A stretch of 64,000 nucleotides of DNA from an uncultured Eubacteriales bacterium (GTDB taxonomy: Bacteria > Bacillota > Clostridia > Oscillospirales > Oscillospiraceae). The position numbers and the translations under genes were made by a program. Below are positions 37,672 through 46,935 of the stretch, one piece after another; position 1 is the first letter of the stretch, and every line of letters begins with the position of its first letter. The stretch is taken from contig LT599017.1 in NCBI GenBank assembly GCA_900079765.1, positions 558,001 through 622,000 on the forward strand, in the 5' to 3' direction. The notes beneath the pieces were generated by a model, which was not told the DNA's origin, did no database searches, and was given only the letters and a program-made list of their open reading frames with translations.

Positions 37672-38859
37672 ATGAATGTTTTGAAGAAAAGAGGCGTGGC
37701 CGTCCTCATCGCCATTGTTGTCATCGCCGCGTCCATCGGAATCGGCCAGTGGCGCAATACCACAGCCAATGCTGTCGAGTACGCCCCCGGTAAACCTATT
37801 ACCCAGGGCCTGGACACCAGCCTGTCCACCAGTAAGTATGAGAAGTTCGTCTACGACAAGGCGAACGTGCTCTCCAGCTCAGCGGAGCAAAGCATCGACG
37901 TCTACAACGCCAACTGGGACTACCGTTACAACAGTATTATCGCCGTCGTGACGGTGGACAGCCTGGGCGGGCAGGACATCGAGGACTTCGCCTGGGACCA
38001 GGGGACCGATATGAGCCTGGGCGAGGGGGACGCGATTCTTGCGATCTCCGTGGACGACGGGCATTATTACGTTGCCACGGGTACAGACTTCTCCACGATT
38101 ACCACCAGCAAGGTGACTGATAAGCTGCAGAGCCTCCTAAAGTCAAACTTTGATGCCGGTAAGTTTGAGGACGGGACACTTAGCTTTTACTCCACCATGG
38201 ACGGCGTATATCAGGATAACTTTGGTCTGGGCAACGCCGAGAGTGGTAACAACGTGGGCCAGGGATACGACGCCTACCAGAATACCGCCGGAAACTACTT
38301 GCTGGTCATCTTTATTATTGTCCTGCTATTCATCTTCATCGCCGTGGCTTCCTCCATCGACCGGGCACGGTACAATGCCTACTATGGGCAGTACTACGGT
38401 GTCGGTATGCCCCCGGTCATGTTCCGGCCCATCCTCTTCTGGCACGGGCCCAGCTACGGCTGGTATCGCCGCCGGTGGATTCCCAATTACCATATTCACT
38501 ATCCCGGCGATCATAATCACCGGGGTCCCGGCCCCGGGCCGGGGGGCGGACGTCCTGGCGGCCCAGGCAGACCCGGCGGCAGCTCCAGCGGTTTCGGCGG
38601 CAGGGGCAACTCCGGTCCCCGAGGCGGCGGTACCTTTGGCGGCCGCCCCTCAGGCGGCGGCAGCCGTGGCGGCTTTGGCGGCTCCTTCGGGGGCGGCAGC
38701 TCCAGGGGAGGCGGCTTTGGCGGCGGCTCGTTCGGGGGCGGCAGCCGTGGCGGTTTCGGCGGCGGTTCCTTTGGGGGCGGCGGCCGTGGCGGTTTCGGCG
38801 GCGGCGGTTCCTTCGGGGGCGGCGGCCGGGGCGGCGGTTTCGGCGGCGGCCATAGGTAA
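37672..38859 (+). CDS. TPM-domain membrane protein with glycine-rich tail
   Basis: 395 residues. N-terminal membrane segment (8-25), a TPM/YgcG-type extracytoplasmic domain (about 55-190; FVYDKANVLSSSAEQSID, GDAILAISVDDGHYYVATG), a second membrane segment (about 205-225, YLLVIFIIVLLFIFIAVAS), a Y/P/H-rich stretch and a C-terminal tail of about 95 residues built from GGxFGGG and RGGFGG repeats. In relatives the glycine tail is likewise variable. It follows telA by 47 bp; with xpaC and telA it probably forms an envelope-associated module. GAAGGAGTTATGCC precedes the ATG. Confidence 0.87.
   Translation: MNVLKKRGVAVLIAIVVIAASIGIGQWRNTTANAVEYAPGKPITQGLDTSLSTSKYEKFVYDKANVLSSSAEQSIDVYNANWDYRYNSIIAVVTVDSLGGQDIEDFAWDQGTDMSLGEGDAILAISVDDGHYYVATGTDFSTITTSKVTDKLQSLLKSNFDAGKFEDGTLSFYSTMDGVYQDNFGLGNAESGNNVGQGYDAYQNTAGNYLLVIFIIVLLFIFIAVASSIDRARYNAYYGQYYGVGMPPVMFRPILFWHGPSYGWYRRRWIPNYHIHYPGDHNHRGPGPGPGGGRPGGPGRPGGSSSGFGGRGNSGPRGGGTFGGRPSGGGSRGGFGGSFGGGSSRGGGFGGGSFGGGSRGGFGGGSFGGGGRGGFGGGGSFGGGGRGGGFGGGHR
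38560..38856 (+). repeat. Glycine-rich coding repeat
   Basis: Imperfect tandem GGCGG(C/T)TT(C/T)GG and GGGGGCGGC units inside the TPM gene, coding for GGFGGGSFGGG-like blocks. Prone to slippage. Confidence 0.7.
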
Positions 38860-38873
38860 CCAAGTGTATGAAA

Positions 38874-38899
38874 ACAGGCGGCCCTTGCGGGCCGCCTGT
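38874..38899 (+). terminator. Hairpin after the TPM gene
   Basis: ACAGGCGGCCC-TTGC-GGGCCGCCTGT, 14 bp after the stop, without a U-run, so strength is doubtful. Confidence 0.5.
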
Positions 38900-38936
38900 C
38901 ACTATGGTATGATAAACAGAAAAAAGGAGGCTGCGT

Positions 38937-39920
38937 ATGGAGATTAATCGGAAAGAGCTCAAGCGGGCAGCCAGGGAGAGCATGAGAGGAATACGACCCA
39001 ACGTCATGAAGGTGTCTCTGGTGTATCTGCTCCTCTCCACAGGTGTATCCCTGCTCATCAATTTTGTGGTGGCCAACCCCGCCGAGGAAATCTACCGAGC
39101 GGTTTTCGCGGCTCTGAACGGCGCGGGCTACGAGCAGATCATCACGATTATGGACAGCGTTGGCAGCGAGTGGACCGTAGGCATCACCTTCCTCAACGCG
39201 CTTCTGTTCTTCTATGGCATCGCCCTGTCCTTCGGCTACACCGTCTATACCCTACGCCGCACCGACGCTGAGAGCGCGGGGTACGGCACTTTACTCTCGG
39301 GCTTTGGCCAGCTTAGCAGGGTCATTGTCATGGAGTTTGCCGTTATCGTGTTCACGCTCGCCTGGGGCTGCCTCGTCATGGTGCCCGCCGTCATCGTTAG
39401 CGTGGTAGTTGTGATGGCCCTGATTATGGGGTTGGGCGGCAGCGGTCTCGCCGTGGTTCTGGGTATCGTTTTTGTGTATGTGGTAGTTTTCGCGGCGATA
39501 CTGGTTCTGGTTTACCTCACCGGGCGGTATGCGCTTGCCTCCTATATTCTGGCTGACCACCCCGAGATCAGCGGGCTAGAGGCTGTACGGCGCAGCCGTT
39601 CCCTTCTACATAGCCGCCTGGGTGAGGTCTTCAAGCTCAGCCTCTCTTTCCTCGGCTGGGAGCTGCTGGGTGTTCTCCTCTCTCTAGTTGCTGGCGGGGT
39701 GGGTCTGGGCGTGATGGTTGCAGGGTACTATTCGGGGAATATCCTTCTTATGGGCCTGGGGGCTTACGTCGTGGTCATCTTCGCCACCCTGGTGGAGATA
39801 CTCTTCCAAATGTGGCTCCTCCCGTATATACAGGGCACCTACGCTCAGTACTACCGCACGCTCCTGCCCAAGGCCGTTTCCCAGATTAACCTGGAGGCAG
39901 ACCGCCCCGAGCCCTTTTGA
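38937..39920 (+). CDS. DUF975 multi-pass membrane protein
   Basis: 327 residues. It opens with the DUF975 mark NRKELKRAARESMRG and has six or so membrane segments; the second half contains FGYTVYTLRR and the end FQMWLLPYIQGTYAQYY, both family-typical. Function unknown. AAAGGAGGCTGCGT precedes the ATG at 38937. It stands alone between a weak hairpin and a strong terminator. Confidence 0.87.
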   Translation: MEINRKELKRAARESMRGIRPNVMKVSLVYLLLSTGVSLLINFVVANPAEEIYRAVFAALNGAGYEQIITIMDSVGSEWTVGITFLNALLFFYGIALSFGYTVYTLRRTDAESAGYGTLLSGFGQLSRVIVMEFAVIVFTLAWGCLVMVPAVIVSVVVVMALIMGLGGSGLAVVLGIVFVYVVVFAAILVLVYLTGRYALASYILADHPEISGLEAVRRSRSLLHSRLGEVFKLSLSFLGWELLGVLLSLVAGGVGLGVMVAGYYSGNILLMGLGAYVVVIFATLVEILFQMWLLPYIQGTYAQYYRTLLPKAVSQINLEADRPEPF

Positions 39921-39926
39921 ATGAAA

Positions 39927-39965
39927 TAAAAAACAGGCAGCGGAATAATCCGCTGCCTGTTTTTC
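39927..39965. terminator. Bidirectional terminator between DUF975 gene and ilvD
   Basis: AAAAAACAGGCAGCGGA / TCCGCTGCCTGTTTTT, between convergent stops at 39920 and 39971. Confidence 0.93.
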
Positions 39966-39970
39966 TTGTA

Positions 39971-41632
39971 TTACTCCAGTACCGCGCCCTGCGCGGCGGA
40001 GGTGACGCTCCTCGCGTACCGGGCGAGATACCCGGTCTTGACTTTTGGCTCCGGGCTGGTCCAGGCGGCCTTACGCCGGGCCAGCTCCTCGCCGCTCACC
40101 AGCAGGTCGATCTTGCAGTTGGGAATATCGATGGAGATGGAATCTCCCTCCTGAACGAGGGCAATGGGTCCGCCCTGGGCGGCCTCCGGGCACACATGTC
40201 CGATGGACGCGCCCCGGGTCGCGCCGGAGAACCGCCCGTCGGTAATGAGGGCGACCTCTTTGTCGAGACCCATCCCCGCGATGGCGGAGGTGGGGTTGAG
40301 CATCTCCCGCATACCCGGTCCACCTTTGGGTCCCTCGTAGCGAATGACCACCACGTCCCCAGCCACGATCTTCTTCTCGTAGATGGCGGCGATGGCCTCC
40401 TCCTCGCTTTCAAAGACCCGAGCGGGGCCGGTGTGTACCATCATTTCATCGGCCACGGCGGACTGTTTCACCACGCAGCCCTCGGGGGCCAGGCTACCCT
40501 TCAGGACGGCGATGCCGCCGTAAGGGGAATAGGGGTCCTCGATGGGGCGGATCAGGGCGGGATCCAGATTTTCCACCCCCTCCAGGTTCTTGGCGATGGT
40601 TTTGCCCGTGCAGGTGGGGAGATTCGTATCAATAAGCCCTTTCTTCGCCAGCTCCTTCATGACGGCATAGACGCCGCCCGCCCGGTCCAGGTCCTCCATA
40701 TAGGTCTCCCCGGCGGGGGCCAGGTGACAGAGGTTGGGGGTGCGGCGGGAGATGGTATTGGCGTCGTCCAGGCTCAACTCGACCCCGCATTCGTGGGCAA
40801 TGGCGGGCAGATGGAGCATGGAGTTGGTGGAGCATCCCAGAGCCATGTCGATGGCCTCGGCGTTGTGGAAGGCGGTCCCGGTCATGATGTCCCGGGGCTT
40901 AATATCCTTCTCCACCAGCTCCATGATCTTCATGCCCGTGTGCTTTGCGAGCTGGATGCGCTGGGAGTAGACGGCGGGAACGGTGCCGTTGCCCCGCAGG
41001 GCCATGCCGATGCCCTCGGTAAGGCAGTTCATGGAGTTAGCGGTATACATTCCGGAGCAGGAGCCGCAGGTGGGGCAGGCATTTTGTTCATAATCGGCCA
41101 CCCCCGCCTCGTCCAGGGTGCCCGCCTTGTAGGCGCCCACCGCCTCGAACATATGGGACAGGCAGGTGCGCCGACCCGAGCGGGTGAGGCCCGCCAGCAT
41201 GGGCCCGCCGGAGACAAAGATGGTGGGAATGTTCAGCCGCCCGGCGGCCATGAGGAGGCCGGGTACGTTCTTATCGCAGTTGGGAATCATCACGAGACCG
41301 TCAAATTGGTGGGCCAGCACCATTGCCTCGGTGGAGTCGGCAATGAGATCCCGGGTCACCAGAGAGTACTTCATGCCGATGTGTCCCATGGCGATACCGT
41401 CGCACACGGCGATGGCGGGAAACTCAATGGGGGTGCCCCCCGCGAGGCGGACGCCCGCCTTGACGGCCTCGGTAATCTTGTCCAGGTTCATATGGCCGGG
41501 GACGATCTCGTTCTTGGAGCTGACCACGCCGATGATGGGCCGGTCAAGCTCCTCGTCGGTCAGCCCCAGCGCCCGGAGAAGGGAGCGGTTGGGCGCGCGC
41601 TCCACGCCCTTTTTGATGTTGTCACTTCGCAT
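39971..41632 (-). CDS. ilvD: Dihydroxy-acid dehydratase
   Basis: 553 residues, standard length. It dehydrates 2,3-dihydroxy acids to the 2-keto acids of valine and isoleucine. Iron-sulfur cysteines lie in [10 protein letters not shown] and [38 protein letters not shown] is near the C-terminus. ACTGGAGGTATCGCT precedes the ATG at 41632. Last gene of the ilvBNCD cluster, separated from ilvC by 155 bp that hold a perfect palindrome. Confidence 0.96.
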   Translation of the reverse strand: MRSDNIKKGVERAPNRSLLRALGLTDEELDRPIIGVVSSKNEIVPGHMNLDKITEAVKAGVRLAGGTPIEFPAIAVCDGIAMGHIGMKYSLVTRDLIADSTEAMVLAHQFDGLVMIPNCDKNVPGLLMAAGRLNIPTIFVSGGPMLAGLTRSGRRTCLSHMFEAVGAYKAGTLDEAGVADYEQNACPTCGSCSGMYTANSMNCLTEGIGMALRGNGTVPAVYSQRIQLAKHTGMKIMELVEKDIKPRDIMTGTAFHNAEAIDMALGCSTNSMLHLPAIAHECGVELSLDDANTISRRTPNLCHLAPAGETYMEDLDRAGGVYAVMKELAKKGLIDTNLPTCTGKTIAKNLEGVENLDPALIRPIEDPYSPYGGIAVLKGSLAPEGCVVKQSAVADEMMVHTGPARVFESEEEAIAAIYEKKIVAGDVVVIRYEGPKGGPGMREMLNPTSAIAGMGLDKEVALITDGRFSGATRGASIGHVCPEAAQGGPIALVQEGDSISIDIPNCKIDLLVSGEELARRKAAWTSPEPKVKTGYLARYARSVTSAAQGAVLE

Positions 41633-41683
41633 AGCGATACCTCCAGTGATAGAAGTTTCCAATTTCGGAGGGAGGGATAGTGT

Positions 41684-41710
41684 GAAAGGGAACCGTCAGG
41701 GTTCCCTTTC
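41684..41710. repeat. Perfect palindrome between ilvC and ilvD
   Basis: GAAAGGGAACC-GTCAG-GGTTCCCTTTC, 11-bp arms with a 5-base loop and no U-run on the operon strand. May be an mRNA processing or partial stop signal, or a dispersed repeat. Confidence 0.65.
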
Positions 41711-41787
41711 ATGTGGAGCGCAGCGGAGAACCCGCCCGCAGGCGACGACCTCGAAACAAGGATTCGGGGTCGCATGGCGGCAAACTT

Positions 41788-42807
41788 TTAGTTTGACGCC
41801 GTGTCCAGGTTCTTGTCCCCGCCCCAGATCATGTTTTTGCGCAGCTCCTCGCCCACGACCTCCATCTGGTGCCGGGCCAGGTTGTCGCGCTTGGAGTTGA
41901 AGAAGGTGCGGCCGTTCTTGTTCTCGGCGATCCACTTGCCGGCGAAGGTGCCGTCCTGAATGTCGGAGAGGACGGCGCGCATACGGGCCTTTGTCTCCTC
42001 GTGGGGAATGACGCGGGGGCCGGAGACGTACTCGCCGTACTCGGCGGTGTCGGAGATGGAGAAGTTCATGGCGCCCACGCCGCCCTTGTTGATGAGGTCG
42101 ACGATGAGCTTGAGCTCATGGATGCACTCGAAATAGGCGTTCTCGGGCTCATACCCGGCCTCTACCAGAGTCTCGAAGCCGCACTGCATCAGGTCCACCA
42201 CGCCGCCGCACAGAACGGTCTGCTCACCGAAGAGGTCGGTCTCAGTCTCGTCGTGGAAGGTGGTCTCCATCACTCCGGCGCGGGCGCCGCCTATGCCCGC
42301 GATGTACGCCAGAGCAATCTTATAGGCGTTGCCGGTGGCGTTCTGCTCCACAGCGACGAGGCAGGGCACGCCCTTGCCGGCGACATAGGTGGAGCGGACG
42401 GTGTGGCCCGGACCCTTGGGAGCCGCCATAAACACGTCCACACCTGCGGGGGGGACAATCTGCTTATAGCGGATATTGAAACCATGGGCAAAGGCCAGGG
42501 CCTTCCCCTCAGTGAGGTAGGGGGCGATGTCCTTCTTGTACAGGTCGGCCTGGGCCTCATCGTTGATGAGGATCATGATGATATCGCCCCACTTGGCGGC
42601 CTCGGCGGGGGTCATAACCTTGAGACCTTCCTTCTCAGCGGCGGCAATGTTGCGGCTGCCCTCGCGAAGGCCAACGCACACGTCGCAGCCCGAGTCCTTC
42701 AGGTTCAGCGCGTGGGCGTGACCCTGAGAGCCATAGCCGATGATGGAGATCTTCTTCCCGTCCAGATAAGAGAGTTCGCAATCCTTTTCGTAGTACATTT
42801 TAGCCAT
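41788..42807 (-). CDS. ilvC: Ketol-acid reductoisomerase
   Basis: 339 residues, short class I enzyme. [17 protein letters not shown] is the NADPH loop; [20 protein letters not shown] and the C-terminal knotted domain ([26 protein letters not shown]) are present. Converts acetolactate or acetohydroxybutyrate to the dihydroxy acid using Mg and NADPH. ATG at 42807 follows GAAGGAGTTGTTTATC; the earlier in-frame codon has no site. Follows ilvN after 113 bp. Confidence 0.97.
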   Translation of the reverse strand: MAKMYYEKDCELSYLDGKKISIIGYGSQGHAHALNLKDSGCDVCVGLREGSRNIAAAEKEGLKVMTPAEAAKWGDIIMILINDEAQADLYKKDIAPYLTEGKALAFAHGFNIRYKQIVPPAGVDVFMAAPKGPGHTVRSTYVAGKGVPCLVAVEQNATGNAYKIALAYIAGIGGARAGVMETTFHDETETDLFGEQTVLCGGVVDLMQCGFETLVEAGYEPENAYFECIHELKLIVDLINKGGVGAMNFSISDTAEYGEYVSGPRVIPHEETKARMRAVLSDIQDGTFAGKWIAENKNGRTFFNSKRDNLARHQMEVVGEELRKNMIWGGDKNLDTASN

Positions 42808-42920
42808 GATAAACAACTCCTTCAAATATAGATGACGCTTATCCTACATGATAGCACACGCGGGGAAGAGAAAATGATAACTATGATACAATTGAAAAAA
42901 TATCGTGCGCAGCGGGGCCT

Positions 42921-43478
42921 CTACAGTACGTTCTTACTCAGATTGAACTCCGCCTTTTCTTTGTTCTCGTCGCTGATGGTATATGCGCCCCGCTCCAACG
43001 CCACGATGCCGGTGCGCACCAACTCCAGGATGCCGAATGCCTCCAGTAGCTTTTGCATGGCGTCGGCTTTGCTCTCGTCCCCTATGAGGGCCAAGGTGAG
43101 GGAGACGATGGACACGTCGATGATGGACGCCCTGAAGATGTTGGCGATCTGGATGACCTCGTTGCGCACGTCGGCAGTTTCGGCCTTCACCTTGAACATG
43201 ACGAGCTCCCGGCGGATGCTCCGCTCGGGCAGCAGCTCCTGCACCGAGTAGACGGGAAAAAGCTTCCTGAGCTGGTTCATGATCTGCCCGGTCATGGCGT
43301 CGTCGCTCAATAGCTCGATGGTGATACGGGAGACCTGGGGGTCGTCGGTGGTACCCACGGCCAGAGATTCGATGTTATACCCCTTCCGGGAGAAGAGCCG
43401 TGACACCTGGCTGAGCACGCCGGGGGCGTTTTCCACCAGGACGGAGAGGGTGCGGCGGGTGATCGCAGTTTCCTTCAT
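42921..43478 (-). CDS. ilvN: Acetolactate synthase small subunit
   Basis: 185 residues, slightly longer than the 160-170 of IlvH. N-terminal ACT domain (TLSVLVENAPGVLSQVSRLF, the valine-binding region) and a C-terminal ALS_ss_C domain (LVMFKVKAETADVRNEVIQ, LEAFGILELVRTG). Binds the catalytic subunit and gives feedback inhibition by valine. The start lies 12 bases after the ilvB stop, with AAGGGGGCGATGAC upstream. Confidence 0.95.
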   Translation of the reverse strand: MKETAITRRTLSVLVENAPGVLSQVSRLFSRKGYNIESLAVGTTDDPQVSRITIELLSDDAMTGQIMNQLRKLFPVYSVQELLPERSIRRELVMFKVKAETADVRNEVIQIANIFRASIIDVSIVSLTLALIGDESKADAMQKLLEAFGILELVRTGIVALERGAYTISDENKEKAEFNLSKNVL

Positions 43479-43490
43479 GTCATCGCCCCC

Positions 43491-45200
43491 TTAATCCAGT
43501 AAGAAATTGATGGTGTTGGCTCCGCCGGGTACCATGGGATGGACCATCGCGTCCTTGTCGATGGCGCAGTCCACCACCCAGGGCTGCCCTGAGGCAACCG
43601 CCTCGGTGAGGATAGCCTCCAGCTCGCGCTGTGTGGAGCAGCGCGCCCCCCTGATGCCGTAAGCGTCGGCCAGCTTGACGAAGTCAGGGCCGCGGTCCAA
43701 ATCAGTCTGGGAGTACCGCTCACCATAGATGAGGTGCTGCCACTGGCGCACCATGCCCAGCGTGCGGTTGTTAAAAAGGATGATGATCACCGGGATGTGG
43801 TAGTGCTCCACGGTGGCCAGCTCGTGGCAGTTCATGCGGAAGCACCCGTCGCCGGTGCAGAGGAAGACGGGAGTGTCCGGATTGCCCGTCTTGGCCCCCA
43901 TGGCGGCCCCCAGACCAAAGCCCATAGTGCCAAAGCCTCCGGAGGTAATGAGCTGGCCCGGCCGATCGAAGTGGTAGTACTGGGCCGACCACATCTGGTG
44001 CTGGCCCACGTCGGTGGCAACGATAGCCCCGGGGGAGACCTTCTGAATGGTCTCCAGCACCTCGTTGGGGGAGAGTTTCTCCGGGTCACGCTCCAGCGGG
44101 ACCTCCCCGTGGGAGAAGACCCACTCCTTCCACTCTGCATAGTCGTGGGCGGGGAGCTTCTCGTTGATAAGCTCCAGCACCCTCCGGGCGTCGCCGATGA
44201 TGTGGTGGTCGGTCTGCACGTTCTTGTCGATCTCAGCCCGGTCGATGTCGATCTGGACAATCTTGGCGTTGTGGGCAAAGCTCTTGGGATTGGTTGCCAC
44301 CCGGTCGGAGAACCGGCAGCCGATGGCGATAAGCAGGTCGCACTGGTCGCAGGCCGAGTTGGACGCATGGGAGCCGTGCATCCCGATCATGCCGGTGAAC
44401 AGGGGATGGTTCCCCGGGCAGGCACCGCCGCCCATGATGGTGGAGGCCACCGGGGCGTTCAGGCGCTCAAAGAACTTTCTAAACTCCGGCACCGCCCCCT
44501 TGGAACGGATCACGCCGCCGCCCACCAGCACCAGGGGCTTTTCCGCCCTCTCAATCATGGCGAGGAGAGCGTCGATATCCCCGTGGTCCGGCTCGGGGGT
44601 GCGCAAATCGTGGGACGCCCGGCGCAGCATGGAGGCGAGGCGCCCGTGCTTGCCATGCTCGCCGCGGGGGAGAAACTCATAGTCCGCTTGGTCGTAGGTC
44701 ACATTTTTGAGAATGTCGATGAGGACGGGCCCCGGACGCCCGGACCGGGCGATGGCGAAGGCCTCCCGCATCACGTCGGCCAGATCCTCCGCGCGGCGCA
44801 CCAGGTAGTTGCACTTGGTGATTGGCATGGAGATGCCGGTGATGTCCACCTCCTGAAAGGAGTCCTTGCCGATGAGATGCTCCGCCACGTTCACCGTGAT
44901 GAAAACGACCGGGGAGGAGTCGTAGTACGCGGTGGCAATGCCCGTGACCAGATTTGTGGCCCCGGGGCCGCTGGTGGCAAAGCACACGCCCACCTTCCCG
45001 GTGCTGCGGGCGTACCCGTCGGCGGCGTGGGAGGCGCCCTGCTCGTGGGCGGTGAGGATGTGGTGGATCTTGTCCTTGTAGCCGTGGAGCTCCAGCTCGT
45101 CATAAATATTCAGGATGGTGCCGCCGGGGTAGCCAAATACCGTGTCCACCCCCTGCTCGAGCAGGCATTCCATCAGTATCTGGGGACTTTTCATTTTCAT
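43491..45200 (-). CDS. ilvB: Acetolactate synthase large subunit
   Basis: 569 residues. Makes acetolactate or acetohydroxybutyrate using thiamine diphosphate. The activating glutamate is in [15 protein letters not shown], the ThDP motif is [29 protein letters not shown], and the FAD-binding middle domain is intact. I chose ATG at 45200, which has AAAGGAGG at the right distance. First gene after a T-box leader, so transcription is expected to rise when a branched-chain tRNA is uncharged. Confidence 0.96.
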   Translation of the reverse strand: MKMKSPQILMECLLEQGVDTVFGYPGGTILNIYDELELHGYKDKIHHILTAHEQGASHAADGYARSTGKVGVCFATSGPGATNLVTGIATAYYDSSPVVFITVNVAEHLIGKDSFQEVDITGISMPITKCNYLVRRAEDLADVMREAFAIARSGRPGPVLIDILKNVTYDQADYEFLPRGEHGKHGRLASMLRRASHDLRTPEPDHGDIDALLAMIERAEKPLVLVGGGVIRSKGAVPEFRKFFERLNAPVASTIMGGGACPGNHPLFTGMIGMHGSHASNSACDQCDLLIAIGCRFSDRVATNPKSFAHNAKIVQIDIDRAEIDKNVQTDHHIIGDARRVLELINEKLPAHDYAEWKEWVFSHGEVPLERDPEKLSPNEVLETIQKVSPGAIVATDVGQHQMWSAQYYHFDRPGQLITSGGFGTMGFGLGAAMGAKTGNPDTPVFLCTGDGCFRMNCHELATVEHYHIPVIIILFNNRTLGMVRQWQHLIYGERYSQTDLDRGPDFVKLADAYGIRGARCSTQRELEAILTEAVASGQPWVVDCAIDKDAMVHPMVPGGANTINFLLD

Positions 45201-45230
45201 ATGCGCGCGCCTCCTTTTTTCAAGAAACAA

Positions 45231-45480
45231 AAAGAGCATGACCCCTCGTCCGATTAGGACGAAGTCATGCTCCGTGGTACCACCTAACTTCGCAGGCAGA
45301 CTGCCTGCGCGCTCAAGCCCGGTAACGGCGGGATGCCGTCTCCCCTTAATAGAAATCCGTTCAGGAGAGCTGCTCGTGGGCGACGTTCCTGCCGCGGCTC
45401 ACGGGGATTTTCACCAGCCATCCCCTCTCTGCGCTTGCGCCGAAGCCATATTACCCAGTCATCGCGTTTGAAAGATATTA
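45231..45480 (-). promoter_or_regulatory. T-box leader of the ilvBNCD operon
   Basis: On the minus strand the leader contains Stem I elements (GATGAC; AGAGAGGGGATGGCTGGTGAAA), the T-box AGGTGGTACCACGG at 45285-45272, and an overlapping terminator (GAGCATGACTTCGTCC / GGACGAGGGGTCATGCTCTTTTTG, about 45272-45231). Uncharged tRNA binding would favour the antiterminator. A GTC (Val) triplet sits in the likely specifier region, but the specifier loop could not be folded with confidence; a CTC (Leu) nearby is an alternative. Confidence 0.88.
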
Positions 45481-45486
45481 ACAAAT

Positions 45487-45515
45487 ATAATAACCCGTCT
45501 GCCAGCGTTTGTCAA
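45487..45515 (-). promoter_or_regulatory. Sigma-A promoter of the ilv T-box operon
   Basis: Minus strand TTGACA (45510-45515), 17-base spacer, TATTAT (45487-45492). Transcript start about 45480. Confidence 0.87.
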
Positions 45516-45548
45516 TTGGAAAAATTGAGACCGAAGTAGCGTCTTTAC

Positions 45549-45577
45549 TGGACTTTTTTGTCGGGTCTGCATATAAT
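45549..45577 (+). promoter_or_regulatory. Probable promoter of the rnf-like operon
   Basis: TGGACT (45549-45554), 17-base spacer, TATAAT (45572-45577), 27 bp before the first ATG. Confidence 0.6.
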
Positions 45578-45603
45578 GTACCTATTGCGGAGGAGGTGAG
45601 GAC

Positions 45604-46935
45604 ATGCTCCACAGGATTTATGGCGGGGTCCGTTTCCCGGGACGAAAACGTGCTACCGCCGCCCTGCCCAGCGTCCCCATGGCGTCGCCCCCAGCTCGGG
45701 TGGCCCTGGCGGTGACCGTTCCCCAGGTGGCGGTGGGGGACCATGTGCTCCTGGGCGAGCGCATCTGCGCGCCCCAAGGCAGCCATGGCGCGGTGCACGC
45801 CAGCGTCTCAGGCATGGTGGCCGCCATCGAGCCCCATATCCAGCTCGATGGGAGCGAGGCGCTCTGCGTCATTATCGAAAACGATGCGCTGGACACTCCG
45901 GCCAGGCTGGGGGTGCGCGCCCCGGCTGAGGCCGTGCCCGGCTCCCTGGAGGCGTCCCAGATCCGGGCCGCGGTGGCCTGGGCGGGTATTGCGGGTATGG
46001 GCGGGGCGGCCTTCCCCACCGGCATCAAGCTGGGGAAAGCTCAGGGCAAGGTACATACATTGATCATCAACGGCTGCGAGGGGGAGAGCTACCTCACCGC
46101 CGACCACCGCCTCATGCTGGAGCGGACCGAGGATGTGCTCACCGGGGCCCGCCTTTTGGCCCGGGTTCTGGGCCTGAAGAGCACCGTCATCGCCGTGGAG
46201 AGCAACAAGTATGATGCGATTACCGCCCTGCGCTCTCTCCTCCCCCTCCGGGGCGGGGACCTGGAGGTTCGTGTCCTGCCCACCCGCTACCCCCAGGGGT
46301 CTGAGCGGCAGCTCATTCAGCGCCTAGCGGGAAAGGAGGTACCGCCGGGAGTCTTCCCCCTGGACATGGGGTACGCCGTCTTCAATGTGGCCACCGCAGC
46401 CGCCGTCACCGACGCAGTGTACAGCGGAAAACCGGTGACCCACCGCATCATCACGGTCACCGGCGGCGCGGTGCGCAAGCCCAAGAATCTGATCGTCCCC
46501 CTGGGCACCCCTGTTTCCGACCTCATTCGGGAGGCGGGGGGGCTCTCGGGCCACGCCGAGCGGGTGGTGGCGGGGGGCGGTATGATGGGCCACGCCCAAT
46601 GGGACCTGCGCGCATCCGTCACCCAGGGCACTGGAGCAGTGGTGGCGATGAAACGCAGGGAAGTGGGCCCCGCCGGCGGACCGGAGGGCCCCTGCATCCG
46701 CTGCGGGAAGTGCCTGGAGGTCTGCCCTCTGAGGCTGGAGCCAGTGTATTTAAGTCTCTACGCCCGCGCCGGTAATACCCGTGAGCTTGCCCGGCTGAGG
46801 GTGAATGACTGCATGGAGTGCGGGGCCTGCGCCTACGCCTGCCCCGCCCACGTTACCCTGTTGGAGGATATCAAAAAGGGAAAACAGCGGCTCCGCGTGG
46901 GCGCGGAGCCGGGGGAGGGAGAGCGCTATGGCTGA
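45604..46935 (+). CDS. rnfC: RnfC-like electron transport subunit
   Basis: 443 residues. N-terminal RnfC_N/biotinyl-like region (15-100), then a Complex1_51K-type NADH/FMN domain with GIAGMGGAAFPTGIKL and NGCEGESYLTADHRLM, a SLBB-like part, and two 4Fe-4S motifs CIRCGKCLEVCP and CMECGACAYACP near the C-terminus. In a standard Rnf complex this is the peripheral subunit that exchanges electrons with NADH. GGAGGAGGTGAGGAC precedes the ATG. Overlaps rnfD by eight bases. N-terminal zinc or cluster ligands present in some RnfC proteins are not obvious here. Confidence 0.9.
   Translation: MLHRIYGGVRFPGRKRATAALPSVPMASPPARVALAVTVPQVAVGDHVLLGERICAPQGSHGAVHASVSGMVAAIEPHIQLDGSEALCVIIENDALDTPARLGVRAPAEAVPGSLEASQIRAAVAWAGIAGMGGAAFPTGIKLGKAQGKVHTLIINGCEGESYLTADHRLMLERTEDVLTGARLLARVLGLKSTVIAVESNKYDAITALRSLLPLRGGDLEVRVLPTRYPQGSERQLIQRLAGKEVPPGVFPLDMGYAVFNVATAAAVTDAVYSGKPVTHRIITVTGGAVRKPKNLIVPLGTPVSDLIREAGGLSGHAERVVAGGGMMGHAQWDLRASVTQGTGAVVAMKRREVGPAGGPEGPCIRCGKCLEVCPLRLEPVYLSLYARAGNTRELARLRVNDCMECGACAYACPAHVTLLEDIKKGKQRLRVGAEPGEGERYG

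Noticed and set aside
38560-38856. CRISPR-like short repeats
   Set aside because: They are in-frame glycine codons of the TPM protein with no spacers; no CRISPR array was seen anywhere in the window.
39917-41680. 587-codon open frame on the plus strand
   Set aside because: Shadow of ilvD on the opposite strand.
43734-45257. 507-codon open frame on the plus strand
   Set aside because: Shadow of ilvB.
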